In this document: one piece after another, positions 22,834 to 30,885 of the stretch
Numbering within the stretch: position 1 is the first letter of the stretch
How the letters are laid out: every line of letters starts with the position of its first letter
Assembly: GCF_000429725.1 (NCBI RefSeq)
Contig: NZ_AUCK01000033.1
Coordinates: forward strand, 1 to 44,362
DNA from: Alkalicoccus chagannorensis DSM 18086
Lineage (GTDB): Bacteria; Bacillota; Bacilli; Bacillales; Salisediminibacteriaceae
Length of the DNA stretch: 44,362 nt
Direction: 5' to 3'
Notes under the pieces: generated by a model
The model's database searches: none
Seen by the model: the letters and a program-made list of their open reading frames with translations, nothing else
What the model was told of the DNA's origin: nothing
Program-made: the position numbers and the translations under genes

Positions 22834-24504
22834 ATGAAAAAAAGCAAGATGTTAAAGACAGCAGGTATGGCAGCTGCTGCAGTGATGTTCACGGCAGCCT
22901 GCGCAAGTGAGCCGGAAAATGACGGCGGCGGCAACAACACAGCGGCACCGGATAATAACACGAACAACGAAGCAGGTAATGAACCAGAAGAAGAGAACGC
23001 AGAAGAAGGAGACGGAGAAGCAGGAGATCTGGTAGACGGAAACGATTTAATCGTCGGTGTTCAATCGGATATTTCCTCACTGGATCCGCATACTACGAGC
23101 GATGTTCCATCCGGGAATATTCAAATCAATATTTTTGAATCCTTGACTACCATTGACGAAGAGAATGAACTGCAGCCGAACCTCGCTGAAAGCTGGGAAG
23201 ACGTGGAAGACGATGTTTGGGAATTCGAACTTCGCGACGATGTGGAATTTCATGATGGTTCTTCCTTTAATGCGGAAGTCGTTCAAATGAACATCGACCG
23301 TATTCAGGACGAAGAAATCGCGTCCCCAAGAGCGGGTCTATTCGAAGTTATTGAGGAAGTCGAAGTAGTGGACGACTATACAGTCCGCTTCCACACCGAT
23401 GCGCCTTTCTCTGCTCTTCCCTTCCACATGTCCACCTATGCGTCCAACATGATCTCTCCAGAGGTAATTGAAGCAGATTACGAGAACATCGAAGACGGTA
23501 ATCAGCCGGGGGACTATGTGAATGAAAACCCTGTAGGTACGGGCATGTTTACATTTAATAACTGGGAGCCGGGCAGTGAAGTTGTGCTCGACCGTCATGA
23601 TGATTACTGGAATGGCGAAGTAGCTGTTGATTCGGTCACGTTCAGTGTCATCCCGGAAGACTTGACACGTGTCGGGGAACTTGAAGATGGCGGCGCTCAT
23701 ATTATTGATCCGGTAACACCGTCCGACATGGACCGGGTAGAAGAAACGGATGGCACGAACATCTTCCAAACCGATGCAGCAAGCATTACGTACATGGGTT
23801 TTAACGCTGATAAAGAGCCGTTTGATGACCCACTGGTTCGCCGTGCAGTATCTCTTGCGGTAAACAAAGAGAACATGCTGGAAGGAGTGCTGGAAGGCAC
23901 AGGTACTCCGGCGCTTGGACCAATCAACGAAACGCAGTTCGGCTATTCTGACAATGTAGATACGGTCGAGCAGGATATCGAAGAAGCACAGGCACTTCTG
24001 GAAGAAGCCGGACACGGTGACGGCTTCGAAACAACACTCTGGACGAATGATTCCCGAGAACGTATGGATGTTGCAGAGCTTGTTCAGGCGGACCTGGCAC
24101 AGATTGGCATTGATATTGAAATCGAAGTCGTCGAGTGGGGTGCCTACCTCGATGCAACGGAACAAGGCGAGCATGACATGTACATCCTCGGTCTGTCGCT
24201 GCCTACGATGGATGCAGACTATCCAATGCATGAGCTTTTCCATACGGACAGCATTCCTACCGGAAACAGAACGTTCTGGTCCAATGAGACACACGATGAT
24301 CTCGTACAGGAAGCGCGTGTAGAGCTCGATGAAGAGCGAAGGGTGGAATTGTACGAAGACGTAGTGAACAACCTCCTTGAAGAAAGCCCGATGTCCTTCC
24401 TGTATCATCCGGATCACATCATGGGGTACCGTGATGAAATCTCCGGATTCTGGGCAGATGCATCCGGTCTATATCAGCTTCATGATGTAGAAATCAACGA
24501 GTAA
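22834..24504 (+). CDS. Peptide/nickel-type ABC transporter substrate-binding lipoprotein
   Basis: 556 residues, SBP family 5 (OppA/DppA/NikA). A lipoprotein signal ends VMFTAACASEP (Cys23), followed by an Asn/Glu/Gly-rich linker of about 50 residues. The mature domain has the family features: DISSLDPHTTSDVPSGNI, LAESWEDVEDDVWEFELRDD, FHDGSSFNAEVVQMNIDRI, YVNENPVGTGMFTFNNWEPG and FDDPLVRRAVSLAVNKENM. It would bind peptides or similar ligands outside the membrane. No permease or ATPase gene is beside it and a terminator follows, so it must work with a transporter encoded elsewhere. Very acidic throughout. Start has AGGGGGATG site. Confidence 0.9.
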   Translation: MKKSKMLKTAGMAAAAVMFTAACASEPENDGGGNNTAAPDNNTNNEAGNEPEEENAEEGDGEAGDLVDGNDLIVGVQSDISSLDPHTTSDVPSGNIQINIFESLTTIDEENELQPNLAESWEDVEDDVWEFELRDDVEFHDGSSFNAEVVQMNIDRIQDEEIASPRAGLFEVIEEVEVVDDYTVRFHTDAPFSALPFHMSTYASNMISPEVIEADYENIEDGNQPGDYVNENPVGTGMFTFNNWEPGSEVVLDRHDDYWNGEVAVDSVTFSVIPEDLTRVGELEDGGAHIIDPVTPSDMDRVEETDGTNIFQTDAASITYMGFNADKEPFDDPLVRRAVSLAVNKENMLEGVLEGTGTPALGPINETQFGYSDNVDTVEQDIEEAQALLEEAGHGDGFETTLWTNDSRERMDVAELVQADLAQIGIDIEIEVVEWGAYLDATEQGEHDMYILGLSLPTMDADYPMHELFHTDSIPTGNRTFWSNETHDDLVQEARVELDEERRVELYEDVVNNLLEESPMSFLYHPDHIMGYRDEISGFWADASGLYQLHDVEINE

Positions 24505-24527
24505 ACTTCATATTGGACTTTGACTTG

Positions 24528-24569
24528 ATCCCGCCTGGAAGCCTCGCCTTCCAGGCGGGATGTTTTTTT
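24528..24569 (+). terminator. Strong terminator after the peptide-binding lipoprotein
   Basis: ATCCCGCCTGGAAG/CTTCCAGGCGGGAT (14 bp), loop CCTCGC region, then GTTTTTTT. Confidence 0.9.
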
Positions 24570-24616
24570 GCAGCGCAAGAAGAAAGAAGTATACATTCAA
24601 AAGAGTTCTAAAATTA

Positions 24617-24676
24617 ATGTTGGAGTAGAGGTTCATGTTCGCGACATCTTTTCTTCCGTTTCAGGCGGATGCCTGC
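24617..24676 (+). repeat. 60-nt dispersed intergenic block, copy 2
   Basis: Partner of 16696-16755 (49 of 60 positions by eye). The adjoining sequence (CAAGGGGCGCTGCCCG) differs from copy 1. Confidence 0.65.
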
Positions 24677-24941
24677 CAAGGGGCGCTGCCCGCAATGCTC
24701 CTCACGCTGGGTGGAGTTTCGGACGGTGCTTCATTAAACCGGCGTCTCTCCCGGAAGGCACGACAGCAGTTGACGACCTGTATCCTGTGACAGGCATGCG
24801 ATGCCCTCATGACCCTCCGACACACCGGATGCGAATGCTCAAGGCGCTTCGATCGCTGCGGCAGGTTTGCAAGAGGACTGCACTGCTTTTCCTCCAGGGT
24901 GTTTGCTTTCATTGGCCGGAGGGAATAAGAATAAAAAATCT

Positions 24942-24970
24942 TTTTTTCAAGGTGTTTCACAGCGTATAAT
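24942..24970 (+). promoter_or_regulatory. Possible msrA promoter
   Basis: Perfect TATAAT at 24965-24970, with only a poor T-run (TTTTTT at 24942-24947) at 17-bp distance as -35. It lies 10 bases before the AAGGAGGTG site of msrA, so the leader would be very short. Confidence 0.4.
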
Positions 24971-24996
24971 AGACGTATGAAGGAGGTGTCGCTTCT

Positions 24997-25584
24997 ATGG
25001 CAGTGAAAACAATAACGATGGGACTTGGTTGATTCTGGGGACCTGACGGCCGGTACGGCCGTGAAAAAGGAGTCATCCGAACGACAGCCGGGTACGCAGG
25101 AGGAACAACCTCCAATCCGGTCTACAAGCGTATGGGGGACCACACCGAGTGTCTGGAAGTAGAATACGAGTCCGAGATCATCCGTCTGGAAGCATTGCTT
25201 GACTTGTTCTGGGAGCAGCACAGCGGAAAGAATCACCCGATCCGGGGAAATCAGTATGCGTCCCTGCTTTTGTACAGCGATGAAATGGAAAAGCAGATCA
25301 TGGAAGAGAAAAAAAGCGAATGGGAAGAGAAAAAAGGGCATCCGATTGATACGAGAATCGAACCTTTTTCCGGCTTTACAACCGCCGAAGATTATCATCA
25401 GAAATATATGCTGAAGCGGCACAAACGTGCAATGAAGCCGATATATCTGGAAATGAATGAGAGCGACGTTCGAGATTCCACGCTTTGTGCACGGCTGAAT
25501 GCTCTGGCAGGGGGCTGGATGTCAATGCAGGAGATCAAAGAAGAATTTCCGTCTGAAAAACTGCTGGGGCAGATCAGGTGGTAG
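24997..25584 (+). CDS. msrA: Peptide-methionine (S)-S-oxide reductase with in-frame TGA at the catalytic Cys: predicted selenoprotein MsrA
   Basis: ATG 24997, with AAGGAGGTG upstream, opens MAVKTITMGLG, then TGA at 25030-25032, then FWGPDGRYGREKGVIRTTAG in the same frame. The frame runs on uninterrupted to TAG 25582-25584. MsrA enzymes have GCFWG at this spot, and its Cys attacks methionine sulfoxide; TGA replaces exactly that codon (residue 12). The rest of the family pattern is complete: TAGYAGGTTSNPVYKRMGDH, LLDLFWEQH, GNQYASLLLY and TAEDYHQKYML. I therefore read TGA as selenocysteine, giving 195 residues. A stem-loop follows the TGA (next entry). Two ordinary cysteines (ECLEVEY, STLCARL) could help recycling. 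The alternative is a nonsense mutation of a dead gene. selA/B/C/D are not in the window. Confidence 0.8.
25030..25075 (+). promoter_or_regulatory. Candidate bacterial SECIS downstream of the msrA TGA
   Basis: ACGGCC (25046-25051) and GGCCGT (25057-25062) form a perfect 6-bp stem capped by GGUAC. The loop starts 20 bases after the TGA (25032), inside the usual 16-37 base distance for bacterial selenocysteine insertion elements, and begins with G-G-U as SelB-binding loops usually do. CCT (25042-25044) and AGG (25068-25070) could extend it below an internal loop. The hairpin also encodes conserved protein, so its sequence is under double constraint. Confidence 0.6.
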
Positions 25585-25604
25585 GTTGAAGGAGGAGCAG
25601 GTTC

Positions 25605-27854
25605 ATGACGGATCAGGAAACGGAACACGAACTGCCGCAGGTGAAGCGGCGGCCGCTGCAGCAGTTCGCAGCTTGGTGGCAGGAACGTTTTATAAAAATT
25701 CCTGCATGGGATAGAGGTCTGGAAGGTGTTGCTGCGGCCATGATACTCGCTGGCTTTGCCGCAGCATGGATTGGAGCTCTCTCCAATCCGACAGGTCTCG
25801 GGACTTTTCTGGATGTCCTTATTTATATGACCGCGAACGCGGGCATTTCCGCAGCGTTCATTTTTACCGCATCCTACTTACTGTCGTTACTCTATATACC
25901 GCTGCCACGCATCATTCTGAGCGCTTCGGCCTATACGGCTCTGCTCGTTTTTTACATACAGGATGAAGCGGGTTTCGGGGTGTTTTTTACGACGGTCATG
26001 ACGGGCGTGTTTATCATCAGCGCCTATATGCTGGGAGCGGTATTTCATCTGGCGGTCAGTCGGATGGTGTTGTGGAAACGGCTGGCTGCCGCAGCTATTC
26101 CCGTTTTCTGGTTCATTCTGCTTTTTGCTTATCATCCGACGATTGCAGAGCATAACAGCGGACATGAGCTGAACGAAGACGACTACATTACTCCGCTTTC
26201 GGCGGAAGATCCCGGTGCGACAGGTCCTTATGAAGTAGAAACAGTCTATTATGGCAGCGGAGAAGACCTGCACCGTGATCACTTCGCTGACGAAACCGAT
26301 ATTACTTCCACCTCCGTCAACGCGTCCCATCTTTTTGGAGAGGGAGAGTGGGAAGGATGGCGTACCGAGTATTGGGGTTTTACGGATGAAAACCTGCCTT
26401 TGAACGGAGAAATGTGGCTTCCTGAGACAGAAGGTCCCTTCCCCGTCGTTCTGATAACACACGGGAATCACCGAATGGAGAGCTTTTCAGACGATGGCTA
26501 TGCCTATCTCGGAGAGCACCTGGCCTCGCACGGGTACGCGGCCGTGTCGATTGATCAGAATTTCATCAACTATTCCAACTGGACCGGCAGTCCAAATGAG
26601 AACATGAAACTGCGGGCGTGGCTCTTTATGCAGCATCTCCTTGAACTGGAACGCTACAGCGAAGATGAGAACCATCCGCTTGCAGGCAGTTTAGATTTAA
26701 CGAGTGCTGCACTTATCGGCCACTCGAGGGGCGGTCAGGCGGCAGCGATGGTACCGGACTATGAACGGTTCTTCCAGGACGATCCTACGCTGGAAGGGAT
26801 GGAGAACATCGATGCGAGCCGTGTCATCGGCCTGGCACCGACGGACCAGGAAGTCGATGATATGCGACCGGCACCAGAGAACATTGATTATCTGACCCTT
26901 CACGGAGCAAGGGATGGAGACGTCCACAACTTCCGTGGTGACCGGCAGTTCAGCCGCATTTCCCTGGAGCCGGACAGCGGACGCCTTCTCTCTTCTATTT
27001 ACATTGCCGATGCGAATCACAGTCAGTTCAATACTTCTTGGGGGCGTGCAGATATGAGTATGCCCGGTGATATGTTTTTGAGCCGGGAGCAGATGATGGC
27101 ACCGGAAGACCAGCAGCGGTTGACGAATGTGCTGGTGACAGCATTTCTGGAGACGACGCTGCGAGGAGAAACGGCGTATCTGCCTCTTTTTGAAGATATC
27201 AGACATGGAGAAGAGTGGCTTCCTTCATCCACCTATGTGCATCGGTTCAAAACGAGCAGCTACAGTCCGCTCGTGACGTTTAACCGCTCGAATGAAAAAG
27301 AAACGTTTCCGGAAGGGGTAACTGCTGAAGGAGAAGGGTTTACCGAATGGGAAAAAGCGTCTACGGTCGACAGGGCCGGGAATCGAAAGGCGCCGGATGG
27401 TGTGCTGATGGAATGGGAGGACGAAGGCACCTATACGCTGCAGCTTCCTGAGAATTATGCGTCTTCCTACTTTGAGGAAGACGTAGAGGCCTTTTCGTTT
27501 ACTCTGGCCCAGCTGGATCATCTTCTTCCCGAACCGGCACAAGGAGATACGACCCCTTCTCTGGAACTTGAATTTACGTTTCGGGACGGTGGATCCGAGC
27601 AGGTGGATATCAACAGCATGTATGAAATACCTGAAGCAGTATGGACCCAGTTTACACGGTATCCGCAGCTGGAAGCAGAATTCCGGGAAGGGAAGTACGA
27701 GAACCCGGTGGAACAAATCTACCAGACGATGCTGGTCCCCGTATCTCTCTTTGACGACGAAGTGGATATGCAGAACCTGGAGTCCATTTCGTGGAACTGG
27801 GGCAGCGGCCCCGGCAGGATTATGATGGACGATATTGGTTTTGAGCGGCCTTAG
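25605..27854 (+). CDS. Membrane-anchored alpha/beta hydrolase (749 aa)
   Basis: N-terminal part (about 40-185) has five to six membrane helices, with LEGVAAAMILAGFAAAWIGA first. A large extracytoplasmic region follows with an alpha/beta hydrolase fold: LNGEMWLPETEGPFPVVLITHGNHR, SHGYAAVSIDQNF, and the nucleophile elbow IGHSRGGQAA (Ser374), then LTLHGARDGDV and IADANHSQFN, which carry plausible Asp and His partners. About 200 acidic residues after the hydrolase domain look like a beta-rich accessory domain. It resembles PET-hydrolase/dienelactone-type esterases in order of motifs, but the substrate is unknown. It begins 21 bp after msrA (GAAGGAGGAG site), so the two are probably cotranscribed. 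Confidence 0.8.
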   Translation: MTDQETEHELPQVKRRPLQQFAAWWQERFIKIPAWDRGLEGVAAAMILAGFAAAWIGALSNPTGLGTFLDVLIYMTANAGISAAFIFTASYLLSLLYIPLPRIILSASAYTALLVFYIQDEAGFGVFFTTVMTGVFIISAYMLGAVFHLAVSRMVLWKRLAAAAIPVFWFILLFAYHPTIAEHNSGHELNEDDYITPLSAEDPGATGPYEVETVYYGSGEDLHRDHFADETDITSTSVNASHLFGEGEWEGWRTEYWGFTDENLPLNGEMWLPETEGPFPVVLITHGNHRMESFSDDGYAYLGEHLASHGYAAVSIDQNFINYSNWTGSPNENMKLRAWLFMQHLLELERYSEDENHPLAGSLDLTSAALIGHSRGGQAAAMVPDYERFFQDDPTLEGMENIDASRVIGLAPTDQEVDDMRPAPENIDYLTLHGARDGDVHNFRGDRQFSRISLEPDSGRLLSSIYIADANHSQFNTSWGRADMSMPGDMFLSREQMMAPEDQQRLTNVLVTAFLETTLRGETAYLPLFEDIRHGEEWLPSSTYVHRFKTSSYSPLVTFNRSNEKETFPEGVTAEGEGFTEWEKASTVDRAGNRKAPDGVLMEWEDEGTYTLQLPENYASSYFEEDVEAFSFTLAQLDHLLPEPAQGDTTPSLELEFTFRDGGSEQVDINSMYEIPEAVWTQFTRYPQLEAEFREGKYENPVEQIYQTMLVPVSLFDDEVDMQNLESISWNWGSGPGRIMMDDIGFERP

Positions 27855-27908
27855 CCGTCCGGTTCTGCACTCGAAGCATGCAGGGCACCGACCAAAGAAA
27901 GATAAACG

Positions 27909-27946
27909 AAAGCAGACCGGCCGCATGCGGCCGGTCTGCTTTTCCG
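27909..27946. terminator. Palindromic terminator after the hydrolase
   Basis: A 34-bp perfect palindrome (27909-27942, arms of 17) with AAAG at one end and CTTTTCC at the other. It can work in both directions; the plus-strand hydrolase and the minus-strand gene ending at 28246 converge on this gap. Confidence 0.8.
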
Positions 27947-27964
27947 TTGGGTGACAAGCATGTA

Positions 27965-28080
27965 TACGTTCTAACGCTGCGCGGGAAGTAAAAAGATCCT
28001 TCTTCGTCTCAACAAGCCTGCGGCATACGTCGTCCCGACCAAAAGGTGCTGCGCGCTTTTGTTCATGGATGAAGGAGCAA
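27965..28080 (+). repeat. Dispersed intergenic repeat, CCGACCAAAAGG family, copy 3
   Basis: AACGCTGCGCGGGAAG, a weak hairpin (GAAGTAAAAAGATCCTTC), AAGCCTGCGGCATACGTCGT, then CCGACCAAAAGGTG at 28035-28048 and CTGCGCGCTTTTG. A more distant relative at 43850-43925 shares AAGCC.G.GGCA..CGTCGT. Confidence 0.5.
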
Positions 28081-28245
28081 AGCGGTAAATGCCTTCTCCT
28101 TCTCGACCGCTTTGCGCTGCGTCCTCTGGCCTCCATCATTGTAAACGATCTTCAGGCTCTGCTGAATACCCTGCTGTCCCGATGCGGACGTCCGCTATGA
28201 ACGGGCCGGCAGGTGTAGTCCGACTTCGTCCACTGGCATGTTGAT

Positions 28246-28959
28246 TTAGTCTTCTTCGGAAATATCCCCATAGATGGCATTCATCTCTTTTATGAAAGTG
28301 CCGTTGTATTGGCTGACAATCGTCATACGGGCTCTGGCAAGTTCGACTTCCGTCTTGCAGCTTTTCCCCCGGCATCTCACCGTGTTCTGCCCGGGATGAA
28401 TGACGTAGGGATGACGTTTTCTGCAGGATGGACACGTAGCCCGGATCATTTGAATCACCGGACTTCGGCTGTACGCGGTCTCTTGATGGCCTTTCGACAG
28501 CTTGTTCTCTTCCTGAAACAAATGCGCATTGGTCGCCGCCCGGGAAGTTCTCCGCACCAGCGTATCGAGTTTCAGCGCCGGTTTTTTGTTTCTGGTCGGA
28601 TTTTTAACGATCGTAATCTTTCCGTATTCGTCCGCTTCCATGACCCCGTAGCCGGCAGGGAGCTCCTCTTTTTTGAGCATCCCTGCCGGCGTGAGGATAT
28701 AAGCATAATCTGCTACGGCGGCATACCCCGAGGGAGAAGCGATGACGTCGTCCCGGAAATAATCCTGGCGGGAGGTTTTCACTTCAATGATCCGTGCTTC
28801 TCTTCTGCGGAAGCTGATCCCGACGGCGTCCGCCGTCCGTTTTTTTCTTCTGCACGAGTATTTCACTTCCACCGCGCAGAGATCTGTCATCTTATGCTTC
28901 AGCCAGTGAAGGGCCTGCATTTTTAAAAACTGGTGCTGGTGCTGTTCCATGGCCGGCAA
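28246..28959 (-). CDS. MmcB-like PD-(D/E)XK nuclease-fold protein with zinc ribbon
   Basis: About 237 residues. The first half has a restriction-endonuclease-like pattern as in the MmcB DNA repair family: TADAVGISFRRREARIIEVKTSRQDYFRDD (quoted in pieces: TADAVGISF, IIEVKTSRQDYFRDD), then YAYILTPAGMLKKEELPAGYG. The Asp of TADAV and the E-x-K of EVK fit the nuclease core. The second half has CPSC and CRGKSCK, a probable zinc ribbon, and ends GDISEED. TTG 28959 (AAAGGA four bases upstream) or ATG 28950 may start it. Role in DNA repair or uptake is a family-level guess. First residues overlap no neighbour; it follows DUF456 by 26 bp. Confidence 0.75.
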   Translation of the reverse strand: MPAMEQHQHQFLKMQALHWLKHKMTDLCAVEVKYSCRRKKRTADAVGISFRRREARIIEVKTSRQDYFRDDVIASPSGYAAVADYAYILTPAGMLKKEELPAGYGVMEADEYGKITIVKNPTRNKKPALKLDTLVRRTSRAATNAHLFQEENKLSKGHQETAYSRSPVIQMIRATCPSCRKRHPYVIHPGQNTVRCRGKSCKTEVELARARMTIVSQYNGTFIKEMNAIYGDISEED

Positions 28960-28985
28960 TCGGTCCTTTCCTTATTGGAGATCGG

Positions 28986-29477
28986 TTACGTAAAGAAAAA
29001 TACATCCACGAGAAAAATACCGATGAGAAGCGCTTGGATTAAGGCTTTAGCAAAGGTTCCGGCGAGAAACCCGAGGATAGAGCCGAATGCGGTTTTCGCT
29101 GCCTCCCGGGGTGTACGCTGCTGGACAAGTTCTGTCAGAAAGACAAGTAGAAACGGAAGGACGAGAATCCCGAACGGCGGGATGATAAAGGCACCGAAAA
29201 TGAGTCCCACCGTAGCAGCTGTCATTCCATGCTTTGTGGAGCCGTACTTCTTGACGAAAAACATCCCGGCGATATAATCAGCCACGAAAAGGACAATGGT
29301 GAGTACAGCAAAAGACAGCCATGTCCACCAGCTGACAGCACCGCCGTCAATCAGCAGCGCGTAGAGAATGACACCGCCCCAGATGACGAGGACAGATGGA
29401 ATAATTGGATAGAGCAGGCCGATAAAGCTCAGAACGAATAAGACAGATATGATGGCCCATACAAGAATATCAAGCAT
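28986..29477 (-). CDS. DUF456 family membrane protein
   Basis: 163 residues, five hydrophobic helices. It has the DUF456 signature LLYPIIPSVLVIWGGVILYAL and glycine-rich helices GFLAGTFAKALIQALLIGIF; the loop VKKYGSTKHGMTAATVG is also typical. Function unknown. GAAAGGAGGTCTG precedes ATG 29477. Its start overlaps the stop of the gene upstream (29470-29775) by eight bases, so the two are translationally coupled. Confidence 0.9.
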   Translation of the reverse strand: MLDILVWAIISVLFVLSFIGLLYPIIPSVLVIWGGVILYALLIDGGAVSWWTWLSFAVLTIVLFVADYIAGMFFVKKYGSTKHGMTAATVGLIFGAFIIPPFGILVLPFLLVFLTELVQQRTPREAAKTAFGSILGFLAGTFAKALIQALLIGIFLVDVFFFT

Positions 29478-29775
29478 CGGACAGACCTCCTTTCTTTTGC
29501 GCAGATGCGTGCAGTTTTTTCATTAGATGAGGAGCATTTCGCAACACATAATAGCTGTAGGTCCCGCGGTTCTGGTAAGCCGTATTTCTCGAGATCAGCC
29601 CTGCGTCCTCGAGTCTCGTAATACCCGGCGTGATCTGTTTAATTGTACAGACATGATCCTTATTTGTATGAAGGAGCAGCTGCCACAACAACTGTTTATC
29701 CCCGGAAGGAAGCCGTTGCAGCTGCAGCAGTGTTGCCCGCTCCTGGGAAGGAAGCTGTTCAGGACGGAGCAGCAT
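29470..29775 (-). CDS. Predicted winged-helix protein (101 aa)
   Basis: ATG 29775 is used since AAGGGAGAGACGCAC precedes it; a GTG at 29793 is possible. It reads MLLRPEQLPSQERATLLQLQ, then a helix-turn-helix-like stretch ICTIKQITPGITRLEDAGLI (TIKQITPGITRLEDAGLIS) and a beta wing NRGTYSYYVLRN. It could be a small DNA-binding regulator of its own operon (with DUF456 and the MmcB-like gene), divergent from the MDR gene at 29883. Family not recognised. Confidence 0.6.
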   Translation of the reverse strand: MLLRPEQLPSQERATLLQLQRLPSGDKQLLWQLLLHTNKDHVCTIKQITPGITRLEDAGLISRNTAYQNRGTYSYYVLRNAPHLMKKLHASAQKKGGLSDA

Positions 29776-29882
29776 GTGCGTCTCTCCCTTCACAATATGA
29801 TAAGAGCCATGAGTATAGTATAATGGAAATCACGTCCATAATCCTAACAATACAACTGATTTTTCGAAAGGAGGAACATTTC

Positions 29883-30884
29883 ATGAAAGCGCTTGTAGAT
29901 CGAGGCGGTGGAAGTCTTGACGCATTGGAACTGTCAGACATGCCTGTCCCTGAGCCCGAAGACAATGAAATCAGGATCAAGGTGGTTCAGGCTGGGCTCA
30001 ATCATAGAGATTTATTCATTCCCCATAGGAATAAAGGAAACAAAGAACCCGTCATCCCAGGTTCCGACGGTGCAGGCATCGTGGACGCCTGCGGAGGTGA
30101 TGTCGAGGCATTCCAGCCGGGAGATGAAGTAATTATCAACCCGGGACTCGGGTGGGAGGAGAATACTCCGGCACCGCCTGATTCCTTTCATCTGCTCGGT
30201 TATCCGGGCCACGGCACTTTTGCTGAATATGTCACCGTGCCGGCCGCTCATGTTGAATTAAAACCTCCCCATCTCAGCTGGGAGGAGGCAGGCGTTCTGT
30301 CTCTTGCCGCATTAACGGCGTTTCGAGCCCTTTTCACGAAAGGCCGCCTGCAATCATCCGATACCGTCTTCATTCCTGGAGCCGGCAGTGGAACGGCAGG
30401 TTTTTTAATTCCTTTTGCGAAAAAGACGGGCGCGGAAGTGTTCACATCGTCGCGTTCAAAAGAAAAACGGCGCAGAGCGCTTGCATTGGGGGCGGATGCT
30501 GCTGTCGATTCTTCCGGAAACTGGCAGGACGAACTGGAGGGCAGGCAGGCTGACCTCATTATTGATGCCGTCGGCGCTGCGACGTTTCAAAAATCCATGG
30601 ATCTGCTGAAGAAGGGTGGCAGAATGGTGATCTTCGGTTCTTCTACAGGAGACACGGTGGATTTTCATCTGCGGTCGTTTTTTTACGGACAGTATGAACT
30701 GATTGGCAGCACCATGGGAAGCCACGAAGAATTTCATCAGATGCTTGCTTTCGTCAGTAAACACAATATCCGGCCGGGTCTCGACAGTACCGTGCCGCTT
30801 GAACAGATTAAAGAAGCCCTGCAGCGTCTGGAAGACGGGCTTCAGTTTGGTAAAATCAGCATAACCGTCTCAGAGGAGGTTTGA
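29883..30884 (+). CDS. Zinc-type alcohol dehydrogenase / quinone oxidoreductase-like (MDR) protein
   Basis: 333 residues from ATG 29883 (AAAGGAGGAAC upstream). The GroES-like domain has GLNHRDLFIPH, PVIPGSDGAGIVDACGGDVEAFQPGDEV and GHGTFAEYVTVPA. The Rossmann domain has FIPGAGSGTAGFLIPFAKKTGAEVF, a GAGSGTAG nucleotide-binding turn, followed by ADLIIDAVGAATF. Structural-zinc cysteines are absent, as in the quinone-oxidoreductase branch. It resembles Bacillus YogA in layout. Likely NAD(P)H-dependent reduction of an aldehyde, quinone or enone; substrate unknown. One base separates it from the S9 peptidase gene. Confidence 0.88.
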   Translation: MKALVDRGGGSLDALELSDMPVPEPEDNEIRIKVVQAGLNHRDLFIPHRNKGNKEPVIPGSDGAGIVDACGGDVEAFQPGDEVIINPGLGWEENTPAPPDSFHLLGYPGHGTFAEYVTVPAAHVELKPPHLSWEEAGVLSLAALTAFRALFTKGRLQSSDTVFIPGAGSGTAGFLIPFAKKTGAEVFTSSRSKEKRRRALALGADAAVDSSGNWQDELEGRQADLIIDAVGAATFQKSMDLLKKGGRMVIFGSSTGDTVDFHLRSFFYGQYELIGSTMGSHEEFHQMLAFVSKHNIRPGLDSTVPLEQIKEALQRLEDGLQFGKISITVSEEV

Positions 30885-30885
30885 C

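Larger units (their letters stand above)
24570..24996. other. Gene-free stretch with a dispersed repeat, before msrA
   Basis: Contains the second 60-nt block (24617-24676). After it comes about 230 bp of GC-rich sequence with CTGCC, GGCGG and CCGGAAGGCACGACAGC segments that look like the remainder of a larger, degraded element. Overlapping open frames on both strands lack ribosome binding sites. A possible msrA promoter lies at the end. Confidence 0.5.

Noticed and set aside
24661-25422. Long minus-strand frame opposite msrA
   Set aside because: It is the antisense shadow of the msrA reading frame and the repeat; product rich in His, Phe, Arg and Cys, with no site.
25132-25584. Starting MsrA at the first ATG after the TGA
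   Set aside because: That would remove the catalytic region and has no ribosome binding site, while the upstream ATG at 24997 has a strong one and the frame before the TGA matches the family.
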